This document shows, piece by piece, positions 34,024 through 44,900 of a DNA stretch of 52,251 bases. The stretch's first letter is position 1. Each line of letters starts with the position of its first letter. Below the pieces are notes generated by a model, which saw nothing but the letters and a program-made list of their open reading frames with translations, was not told the origin of the DNA and ran no database searches. The position numbers and the translations under genes are program-made. The DNA comes from Chromera velia (taxonomy: Eukaryota; Sar; Chromeraceae): contig JAHBMJ010000254.1 of the NCBI GenBank assembly GCA_018398765.1, forward strand, positions 1-52,251. The letters are read 5' to 3'.

Positions 34024-34374
34024 ATGCATGGGAAAAGCCCTCATGCAGCTTTCACGGACCCCCCGCGGGTGGCCAAATATATGCAGTCGCTCATATTCGC
34101 TAACTCAAGGTTAAAAGCCCTATACCTTCTCTATGGCCTGGAAAACGAAGCTGAGAGGGTACTTAACAAAAATTGTACCCCCCCCAGACCACACGGATGG
34201 CTGCGTCCGACGTTTACAGGAAGATCTGATGTACGCCAAGCTCGGCCCTGGAAAGACAATTCAGCTGAGGAGGCACTTTCTAAATTTAAAGCAGGGGCAA
34301 CAAAAATAAATTTCGCTTTCCGGGCCATTCGTACGGAGTGCGTCAGATTTTATGGATGGAAGAGCTGTAATTAG
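34024..34374 (+). CDS. Hypothetical 116-residue frame
   Basis: An uninterrupted ATG-to-TAG frame with mixed composition (SRLKALYLLYGLENEAERVL, then KFKAGATKINFAFRAIRTEC). It has no signal peptide, membrane segment or recognised domain. It sits in repeat-rich DNA beside a retroelement remnant and may be a fragment of an element or a chance frame. Confidence 0.2.
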   Translation: MHGKSPHAAFTDPPRVAKYMQSLIFANSRLKALYLLYGLENEAERVLNKNCTPPRPHGWLRPTFTGRSDVRQARPWKDNSAEEALSKFKAGATKINFAFRAIRTECVRFYGWKSCN

Positions 34375-34897
34375 GCATTATACAAATTACCCCAAAAATT
34401 AAAACTCTTAACATTTCTATATTTTAAACATAGAGGAAACAAACTATATATATACTATATAGGTTAAAGTAACATTTATTAAAATGTTGTGCGCCCCCCT
34501 GTAAAAGCAACTGATGATTGAGGTTTTTGTTATGCATGCCGCGTCCCCGTGTATAAGGGACAGATCTAGCCTAGTCTGTCAAAAGGTTCCGGTTCGTCCC
34601 GTCTGTTCTGAATCTAGGAACACTGCTCATTGATCACTTTTACTGCGGCTTATTTCTTAAGCGGCGGTAGTTGAGAACAATGAAAAGAGGGGAGAGGCAG
34701 GGCAAAAACTTTCTAAAAGTTTGTCCCCTTGGCAAAGGCTACCCTTTGACGGTAGAGAACAACTTCAAAGAGACCCCCCCCATTAATTTGCCCCTCATTT
34801 TCTCAACTTTCTTTTCTTCCTTTCCTTTCATGCGCTTGCCCCCCCTTTTTTTTTCCCTTCTTGTTTGTGTACAAAGAATCAATTACAAAAGGATCGC

Positions 34898-35353
34898 TTA
34901 GTTTGCGCCCTCCGAGTCGAAAGATCCGGAGAACGCTGCGACCTCCCTACTGAGAAGACACTCAGGCTGGAAGGGCCCTCTGGTTCCCCTCCTGCTATGA
35001 ATTGAACAGAGAAGATTTGCGGTAACGAAACGCTGTAGCGTACAGGAAAGAACTTTATAATACCGGTCCATCAGCCTTGTCTGCACTGTCTCATCTCCCT
35101 CTCCTCCTCTCACTCTTCCGGCCCCCAACTTCGCTATCTCTTTCAAAAAACGAATTGTCCCCTCTCCTGGTCTCCCATATGTCTCAAACACAAGAGGAAC
35201 AAACCGAAATCCGATTTCATGACAGATCTCACCGTACCTGTCGTTTTTGACCTTCTCCATCGCCTTTGCTGCCGACCCTGCTGTTTTTGCGAATCTTCGC
35301 AGGCGGTTGGCATCAATTGAGAATGGATGGGTCACTAAAAGCAACCCCTCCAT
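34898..35353 (-). mobile_element. 5'-truncated non-LTR retrotransposon: C-terminal part of reverse transcriptase
   Basis: A 151-codon frame resembling the region after the reverse transcriptase domain in LINE-like elements: KVKNDRYGEICHEIGFRFVP, LVFETYGRPGEG and a closing segment LSCTLQRFVTANLLCS match the usual K..KY...F.PFV.ETxG...L..AL.RG.A pattern. The catalytic palm (YxDD) is absent, and a stop lies just upstream, so this is a dead 5'-truncated copy, typical of target-primed insertion. A 10-bp tandem repeat begins about 65 bp beyond its 5' break. Confidence 0.6.
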
Positions 35354-35418
35354 TTGCGTGACTAAAAATATTTAGACACGCGTAATCTTGATCCCGACAA
35401 CAAATCAGTCATGCACGC

Positions 35419-35481
35419 ATGGGCTGACATGGGCTGACATGGGCTGACATGGGCTGACATGGGCTGACAATGGGCTGACAG
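35419..35481. repeat. 10-bp tandem repeat (GGGCTGACAT), about six copies
   Basis: ATGGGCTGAC units repeat at 10-bp spacing; immediately after come AGATGTCA and GACAGCCCC segments that are partly complementary to the unit, so the block could fold. Confidence 0.9.
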
Positions 35482-35853
35482 CTAGATGTCAATAGATGTC
35501 AGACAGCCCCATGACAGCCCCAGGTTTTCTGAATTCAGATATTTTAAAAGACTGGCAAGAGAGAGTCGCGCGCTTTCAAAGAGACCTTTCTCTCTTGCGT
35601 TTGTCGATTTTTCGACTGAAAGAGAAGCCAGCTGACCCAAGCGAAAAAGCCGACTGAAGGCTGAGCAAAGCAACACTGACTGAGATCTTTCGACACTAAG
35701 AGAAAGTGACTAACTGCGTTTGTTTCTTTGCCTTGTTCCCTCCGAGCGTGTTCCCATTTTTGTTTCAGGAGGCCCAGGTGACATCTGTGTTAACTTAAAA
35801 AGACTTAATCGAACTCGCTCCGGTTGTGTCGTTGTGTTCCTTTAAAAGCCACA

Positions 35854-35998
35854 ATGCGGAGGTCACGGCTTGGCAGGATCTCTGCTGTGGCAGTCGCTCT
35901 TCTGTTGGGATTAGAGATGGGTGCCGCCCAACAGTTGCGTTCTTTGTTGCACTCATCTCAGGACTCCAATTCTTTTTGGTCTGGTGGACGATCGAGAG
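35854..35998 (+). CDS. WSC gene exon 1: signal peptide
   Basis: ATG 35854 opens MRRSRLGRISAVAVALLLG, a good secretion signal with likely cleavage near GAA-QQ. It ends in phase 1 with a weaker donor (GTGGGC) and joins the exon at 36520 in frame. This is the least certain part of the model; an unrelated open frame lies on the other strand. Confidence 0.5.
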
Positions 35999-38900
35999 GT
36001 GGGCTGACAGATTGAAGTGCCGCTCGTGAAGCAGCTCTCTGTATGAGTCTGCCCTGCCAGCCGTCTCTGGAAACAAGTTTGCGTATCTGTTGGATAGGAT
36101 CGGATTCAACTTCCTTTTCGTGTCGGAACATAGACCGATCAGTGTCTTCTTCAAGACTGAGGCGATGAATCGAACTTCATGCCCTAAGGAGCTGTAGATG
36201 ATCTAGAGGGGCGACGGAATTTCACAACTTCTTGATAAAACAAATGGTCTCGTGTTCTCTTTCGTCTGTTTCCACTTTCTTTCGCCCTTCTTCCGTTGTC
36301 AGGAGTTCTGATTTTGACGCAAGACGACAAAAAAGATGGTTGTGTTGTCTTGGGAGGAAAGCAACGCACCATTTCCCTTTCTCTGCTGTTTGCTCTCTTC
36401 TTTCTTTGATCCCTCTACCTCCCCCGAACGCAAGCAAAGTGCGTGTCGGCTTCTGCTCTCACCGTCTGTCTGGTCTCTTTTCCTGTCTCTCTTCCTCTCT
36501 CCCTCGCTCATGTATGCAGGAAGGGAAGCAGAAGAAGTGTTCGGAAGGACCCGGAGGAAAGCAGTGGAGGGCCAGAAGGCTGCAACACTCAGGGGAAGAA
36601 ACAGGAAAGAAGGAGTGGCTGTTTCCCTAGAGCGGACTCAGGTGAAGGAGGCAGACACAGGCCTGGCATCCACACTCGCCAGGGCTCCGCTGACAGCCCT
36701 CCCCCTAGCTGCTGCAGAAGCCCCTGCCGCCCCCACCACAACCACCACAACTACTACGACGACCACCACTGTCCCCGAGGAGTGTGGGACGACCGTTGGG
36801 TGTTTCGACTTCTCTCCCGTTCCCTCTGGCTGGGCGCTTGCCGTCTCCCAGGGGGAGTCTATGACAAACGGCGCCTGTGCGATCGAGTGCCGAGATCGGA
36901 AGTTCAAGATGTCTGCAACGACTGGGGGGAAGGATTGTTATTGCGGAGAGTCGGTTGAGGGGTTGACGAAATCCGAGAACGAAGTGGTGGACTGCGACTC
37001 CTGGTGCTCCGGTGCCCCTCCGGCTGTGTTCCTGGGGATGCTCGACGTGGGGGGGGAGCACTGTGGGGGTTCTGCTTCTGCAAGTGTGAGCACCAAGGCG
37101 TGTGGTCAGTTTGCCCATTTTGTCTTTCTGTCTCTCTGGTTGTCCTCTCCTTCTCCCGATCAGCATCAAAAGGAAGGAATTGACGCACGCAAGGGGTGAA
37201 AAATTTGGATGCGTCCTTGCGTGCGTCAATTGTCTGGTTGTCCTCTCCTTCTCCCGATCACCAGCCTGTAAAGGAAGGAAGGACAATTTGTCCTTTCTGT
37301 GTTCGCTCTGTTGGTGTCCGTGATTGTTCCTTCCTTCTGTCTGTCTCTTGAAGCGTCTTGGCTGACACACTGAATGTGATGAGTGACCCCTTGTGCCGTT
37401 TGACCCTTGTGCCATTCACTAGATAGCCCATTGGCGCACGCACTGACTGAATATTGACTGACTGACTGACTGAGTCGCTGGCCAACTTTCTTTCTTTCTT
37501 TCTGCCTGAATGCCCGCCTTGCCAAATTGCCTGCAGTTGACGCGACGACCAGCACGACGACCACGTCCACCAGAGCCCCAATCGACCCGACAGACGAGGA
37601 GGCACCAGACCCCCCAATGACAGACACGGGTGGGACAAAGTGCGGGGAGTGCATCGGGTGTGTGAGGTTCCTTCGGGCCGATGGAGACGATGAGGGCTGG
37701 ACGTTGCTTCTCGAGGAGAGCCCTGACATGACCAACGCACTCTGTCAGGAGAAGTGCTACGAGGCAGGCAAGGCCTATTCGGGCACTCTGAAGGGACAGG
37801 ACTGTTGGTGTGCAGACGAGGCCACGAATCCGGAGGTAGATGAGGACGAGTGTGGCGTGCTGTGTTCAGGGGTGTCCCAGACCACAGACATGGCAGAGGG
37901 GGCAGGAGAGAAGTGCGGAGACACCCACAGACTCTCTCTGTGCAAGGCTGCGTGTGGTCAGTCTCTCCCTCCCGTCACAAGGGAAGAAGGGAAAATCTCT
38001 CGTTTCCTCTCTTCGTGGTCCGACTACAATCGACTACAATGCCTTTTGTTTCCCCCACCCAGTCTTTGTGTCCTTTCCCTTTTTGTCTTTCTTTTCAAAC
38101 TTTCTCTGCCTTTTTCCTTTTTTGGTCGGCTGCACAGCCTGAGCAAAGAAGGCACGAGGAGAGCAAAAACGAAGCAACATACAGAGAAGGAGACAGAAAG
38201 GCGAATGAATGAGAAAGACTGCACTGCCTCCCTCACCCACGGGGCCTCTCTCTGTTTGGATTCTTCGTTTGGATCCACCACGCGGCTCTGTTTTTCTGCG
38301 TTGCGTTGCGCTTCTTTTCTTCTCCTTCCTTTCTTCTCTTTTCTGTTCAGATGAAATGTCTTGTTGTTTGTCGTCTGAGTTGAGCTGAATTTGCGTCCTG
38401 CAGAAAGGGTGGAAGAAAAAAAAGCGGAAAGGGCAGCACTCCGTGCATGTTTCTGTACTGGTCTGCTTCTTTATTCTCTCCCTCCCTCCCTCTCTTCCTC
38501 CTCCTGTGCCTGCCTGCCTGCAGCCCCCGTGACAACTCCGAAGCCCGTCTGTGGTCAGTCAGGCAGTAGGGCAGTCGGTCTCTGTCTTTGCGCTGTTGTT
38601 CTCTGGCAAATGAAAACGTATTCATTCTTTTTGTCCTGTTCCCTGTGTCTCAAAGGCCGCCCTTGTTTTCTTCGCGCTTTTGTCTTGTCCCCTTATTCTT
38701 CAAAGCGAGCGCGTTTTCCCTCCCTGCATTTTTCTTTATTATTGCCCCTCTTGCTTGCTTAACACTCCAGTATTTAGTTCTTTCTCTCCCGCCCTCTCAC
38801 GTGACTGTTAGTGGATGAAGCAGAAGAAAACGAAAGGAAAGGAAAGCATCAATGCTTCTCCCTCCCCCTCCTTCCCGTCGATCTGCCGATCTGCCTGCAG

Positions 38901-41900
38901 CAACAACCACCACAGCCCCGCCAACTGCGGCGCCGTGTGCCACTCAACCACCCCCTCCTACCACCACCACCACCACCACTACGACCACTACGACTGTTAC
39001 CACGACCACGACTACCACAACCACCACGACCGTGTGCGCTCCCCAGTCAGTCGGGTGTTACAGCTTCGAGAATCTGAAGGGAGAGCAGGAAGGGTTCTCG
39101 TGGGTGGAGGAGGAGTCGGAGGAGATGACGAACGCGGGGTGCTCGAAGATGTGCACTGCTGCCGGGTACCGTTACTCGGCGACGTTCAAGGGCAACGACT
39201 GCGCCTGCACGGAGACCCTCCCTCCCGAGGAACGGACAAACGGCACAGAGTGCGAGATCCCCTGCACAGGCGACTCCTCAGACTACTGTGGAGGGTCTCA
39301 CGATGTGACGATCTTCGACTCTGTCTGCGGTCAGTCCGTTGGGGAGACTTTGGGGTCTCTTCGGGGGGAATCACTAGGAGAAGCGGAGCTAGGGTAAAAA
39401 GAAAAGGGAGGAAGGGAGGGAAAAGGGAGGTCTGTTTGTTTGTTTGTTTGTCTGTCAGGGTGTTCCTTCCGGCCCGCTTCTTTTTTTGTTTCTTTCTTTT
39501 TTTTTTTTTTTAAGAGCGTGCGTGCGTTTGGACGCACTTTTCTTTTGAGCTGACCGACCAAGCGACCACTCGGCCCTCCGTGTTCGTCGCACTTCCTTTC
39601 CTTCCGCCGCCCGCATAGGTGCATGCTCGCCCACTTCGGTGAGAAGTGGAATGTTATTCGAAAATCTCTCTCTAGCTTGTACTAACACGTGCGTGCGTCT
39701 GGCTAGGTTCCCTCCCGCTCCCTTTAGATGATAGACGGTCTTCTGTTTGTTGCGTGTGCCTCTTTCTCTGTCTGCAGCAACCACCACGACGACCACCAGC
39801 ACCACCACCGTCGCGACTACCACCACCACGACGACGACGACGACAACGGAGGCCGGGTGCGGCGTCTGTGTGGGGTGCTACCGGTTCCTCCGAGAGGAGG
39901 GGGACAACTCTGCATGGGCGCTGGAGATCGAGGAGAGTGGGGAGATGACGAACGAATTGTGCGAGGAGAAGTGCCTGGAGGCAGGAAAGGCATACTCGGG
40001 CACTCTGAAGGGACAGGACTGCTGGTAGGTTCAGTCGTTCGTCAGGCAGTGGATTGATCTTTCCCAGTGAGGGGGCGCCCTTTGGTTTTGTTGTGCATGC
40101 TGGGTCTGCATTTGATGAATTCTTTTCCGGTTCCTTTGTTCGTTCGTTGAAGTCTTTCTCTCTGTTTCTCTCGCTTTCCTGTCTTCCGTTCCCTTCCATT
40201 CGGGCGTCTTTTCATTTCCCTCTTATCTGCCTGCGGTTTTTGTTCGCCCCCTGCCTCTCACCTTCCCTTTGTTTGCTGCGGGCGGCAAGGGACACTCGCA
40301 TGGATCGAGGAAGGCCCTTCTGTGACAAGGAGGGGATGAATTCGTTTTTGTTCTTCGGATCTTTTGATCTCTCTCTTGCCTTTCTTCCTTTTCTTTTGTT
40401 TGTTCTCTGTCTGCTGACCTTTCTGCCCGCAGGTGTGCCGACACCTTGGATATTCCCTCTGTGGAGAGTTCAGAGTGCGACTTTGCGTGCTCGGGCGGCT
40501 CCTCTGGTCTCTTTGGGGGCCTCTTCGGGGGAGGGGACAAGTGCGGATCCTCTCATAGACTCACAGTCTGCAAGGCCGCATGCCGTCAGTCACTGCATGC
40601 TCGATCCTCTTCTTCTCTGTCTCCCTTCCCCCGCGCGTCTGTGTGTGGGGCGATGAAGGGGTGGGTGATGCTTTGCGTCGCTTTTTTGTCTTTTTTCTCG
40701 ACGCAAAGCTTAGCCCGTCTTTTGCTTGTCTCCTTTAGATGCCTGTTTCCTTTTCTCCCACTTCCTTCATTCTTTTCGGTCCCGTTTTCCTCCTTTCGCT
40801 CGGCCAGAACCTCCCCTTACAAGTCTTCTCTCCCCATCCCTTTTTCCTTTTTCTTCATTTTGCACAGGAGGCCCAAATTTAACTTTCACACAAAGATTCG
40901 ATTCTGATCAACGTATAGACGGATCTCTCAGGGCGCCCATTCTCTCCTTGCGTTTTCGTTCCGTCGCCCTTCTCTGCGTTGCATGCAGCCACTACCACCA
41001 CCACAACTACCACAACCACCACTACAACCACCACGACCACAACTGAAGCGACCACAACTACTACAACTACCACCACTACTACGACCGTGTGTGCTCCCCA
41101 GTCGGTCGGGTGTTATAGCTTCGAGAATCTGAAGGGAGAGCAGGAAGGGTTCTCGTGGGTGGAGGAGGAGTCGGAGGAGATGACGAACGCGGGATGCTCG
41201 AAGATGTGCACTGCTGCCGGGTACCGTTACTCGGCGACGTTCAAGGGCAACGACTGCGCCTGCACGGAGACCCTCCCTCCCGAGGAACGGACAAACGGCA
41301 CAGAGTGCGAGATCCCCTGCACAGGCGACTCCTCAGACTACTGTGGAGGGTCTCACGATGTGACCATCTTCGACTCCGTCTGCGGTAAGTGAGTCAGTCA
41401 GTCAGTCATTGACTTTTTGGGGGTGGGGGGGGCAGGAGCTGTTGCGGTTGCAGAGCAGCAGATCATGAGAGGTTGTGCTTGACCGCTTGAGGTCCGCTAC
41501 AATGCATCCGTCCTTTTTTTTTGTCGTTTTTGTTGTTTTTCAACTCGGTCGGTTTACTCGCCAGCGGATAGCTCTTTTCATGAGAGCGCATTGGCTTCTT
41601 TCTTGTCTTCGTCCCTGTTTTAATTGTGGTTGACCATTTCGGAATCTTTGGCAGAAGAATCTTCCTTTATGCTTTCCCTTCCTTCTATCAGTGCATGTGT
41701 GGGTAAGTGTGCATTTTCTTCGGTCGTTGACGGTCTCCTGCCGATTCGCTCCCCTCTCTCCTTTCCTCCTCCCATCTCCGTCTGCAGCAACCACCACGAC
41801 GACCACCAGCACCACCACCGTCGCGACGACCACCACGACGACGACGACGACGACGACAACGGATGCCGGGTGCGGCGTCTGTGTGGGGTGCTACCGGTTC

Positions 41901-44900
41901 CTCCGAGAGGAGGGGGACAATTCTGCGTGGGCGCTGGAGATCGAGGAGAGTGGGGAGATGACGAACGAGGTGTGCGAGGAGAAGTGCCTGGAGGCAGGAA
42001 AGGCATACTCGGGCACCCTGAAGGGACAGGACTGCTGGTAAGCTCTCCTCTCAGTCGTTCGTCTGGAGAGCATACTGCTGCACAGATCTATCGTCCTTTT
42101 TTCTTTTTCGGTCTGTACCTCGATCCATCGGCAGGCAGTCCCCTTTCTCCTTTGGGATTTGTTTGTTAGTTTGTTTTTGGCTGTATGTTGGCACAGCTTT
42201 GCAGAGAGGCTCCTCAAACACCAACACATTTACTAGGCACGCACGCAAGCCTGTTTTGTCCACTTCTCCATTCTGCCAGCATGTCAAACCAAGTGTGAAG
42301 CCGCCATTTTCGTCTCTTTAAACGAACACCTGCGTGGGTGGGGGCCCTTCTTTTTCTACTTCTTTTCTTTGTTGCTTGCAGGTGCGCTGACACGCTGAGC
42401 ATCCCGGCAGTGGAGACGGCAGAGTGTGACTACGCATGCACTGGGGGCTCTTCGGGACTGTTCGGGGGTCTCTTCGGGGGAGGGGACAAGTGCGGTTCCA
42501 CCCACAGACTCACAGTCTGCAAGGCCGCATGCCGTCAGTTTGTGTGCCTTCAATGTGTTTCCTTCTTTCTGACTGCCCTTTCTCTGCCTGGAGTTAGAGA
42601 ACCAATGCTGTCCGCTTTCCCCCCAGATGGACCTCTAATTCCTTCACAGACATGCATCCCTCCTCTCCCATGCGCACCCGCCTCCCGTCTCCCTGCTTTC
42701 TTTCTTTCACCTAATGTGTCTGCCTGTCAGTCAGTCTACGAGTATGTTAGAGTTCAAGAAAGCAGAAAAGATAATGAAGTACTTGGGTGCGCCTGAATTT
42801 CTGCTTGTTTCTCTCCTAGTCTTTAGAGACCCCCCTGACTTCTTCATGATTTTGTCTGCGCACACGGCCTTATTCGGTTGCGCCATTCCTCTTCTTCTCC
42901 TGATGCAGCCACTACCACCACCACAACTACCACAACCACCACCACTACGACCGCAACTACCACCACCACCACAACTGTTACCACCACCACGACTACCACC
43001 ACCACTACGACCGTGTGTGCTCCCCAGTCAGTCGGGTGTTACAGCTTCGAGAATCTGAAGGGAGAGCAGGAAGGGTTCTCGTGGGTGGAGGAGGAGTCGG
43101 AGGAGATGACGAACGCGGGGTGCTCGAAGATGTGCACTGCTGCCGGGTACCGTTACTCGGCGACGTTCAAGGGCAACGACTGCGCCTGCACGGAGACCCT
43201 CCCTCCCGAGGAACGGACAAACGGAACAGAGTGCGAGATCCCCTGCACAGGCGACTCCTCAGACTACTGTGGAGGGTCTCACGATGTGACCATTTTCGAC
43301 TCCGTTTGCGGTTAGTGAGGGCAGGCAGTTAGGGGGGCGGGGAGGGCACTGAACAGACCACAGTGAATGAGTCCTGGGACGTGTTAGTGCGTGAATGAGC
43401 GAGTGATTGTCTGCGAATTAGAATCACTCTGCCAGCGAGAATGTTGAGGTTCCTCCCTGCAGTGTCCTCTCCCTCCCCGCTGTCTACCGACAGTCGAAAT
43501 TACTTGTCTGAAAAAAGCCCGCCTTCCCCCCAAACCTCCCGCACACTCTTTGCAGCAACCACCACGACGACCACAACAACTGTCGCCACGACCACAACCA
43601 CAACCACCACGGAGGCTGACTGCGGAGTCTGCGTGGGATGTTACCGCTTCCTCCGTTCTGAGGGTGACAACGAGGGTTGGAGTTTTGTCCTTGAGGAGAC
43701 GGGCGATCTGACGACCGAGATGTGTCAGGCGAAGTGTCTGGAGGCAGGCAAGAAGTACAGCGGGACGTTCAAGGGAGAGGACTGCCTGTGTGCAGACGAG
43801 ATCGCTGGACCCTCCGTTGATGAGAGCGAGTGCAGCATGGGATGTGCAGGTGACTCGTCGGAGTCCTGCGGGAACACTCATGACATCTCCGTCTGCAAGG
43901 CCGCATGCCGTCAGTCACTTCACCTGCACTTGTTTCATATCATCTATCCTATCCTTCTCTTCCAATCTATTTCTCTCCTCTTTTCTCGTTTGCTTCTGAT
44001 TTCTCATCTCACGAGTGTATTGATTTGGTCGTCTTTCTATTCTATGCGCTACTGCCCTCTCTTTCTTTCCTCCTGCTTTTTCGACCCCCACCCTTTCGCT
44101 TTTTTCCCTTTCGACATGCACAAAGTCCCCTGTGATCGAGTACGTTGACGGATAAACGCGAACAGCCAAAAAAAAGACTGCACGCCTCTTTCTTTCTTTC
44201 TGCCCGTTCACTCCGTTCCTTTCCACCATATCCTCTCCGCTCCTCTTCTGTCGCTTTGCGGTCTATCTCTCTTGCAATCATGCATCCATCCATCCTGTGC
44301 TCTCCTACCTACCTGCCTGCCTGCCTGCCGTCACATAAGTTCCCCCCCCAAGCGTAGACTACGCTTAACCACCTCTCCCCTCTCCACCAATTTGAGCACA
44401 GAAGTTATTCATATCATCCCCTTCCATTTGCAGCCACCACGACCACTACCACCACCACGACCACAACTGCTGCCGTTACGACCACTACGACGACGACAGA
44501 GGCGGACTGCGGGGTCTGCATGGGCTGCTACCGCTTCCTTCGAGAGGAGGGGGACAACCTTGAGTGGACAATTGAGATCGAGGAGAGCACAACAATGACG
44601 AACGAAGTCTGCGAAGAGAAGTGCCTCGAACTCGGCAAAGCCTACTCAGGCACTCTGAAGGGACAGGACTGCTGGTCAGTCAGTCAGTTAGTCAGATAGA
44701 CAGATAGACAGTCGTTGCTAGTCGGGCCGAGACCCGCTCTCCGCCCTCGATCCCCTTTTGCCAATGCACAAAGTCCCCTCCTGTCGGCCCGTCTACTGGG
44801 TGCCTCCTTGTCTCTTGCGGTTACTGTAAAGCGGCGCTTAGATGACTACTCGGAGTTTTCTTGCCTTTGTCTTTTTTGTTCTCTGTGACTGTCGCGAGGC

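Noticed and set aside
35795-36154. Minus-strand 119-codon frame opposite WSC exon 1
   Set aside because: No recognised domain or splice support. I considered a retroelement fragment but could not substantiate it; the plus strand encodes a convincing signal peptide.
36638-36907. Minus-strand frames with poly-Val, recurring opposite each Thr linker (also 39455-39829, 40879-41076, 46951-47268)
   Set aside because: These are reverse translations of the ACC-rich threonine tracts.
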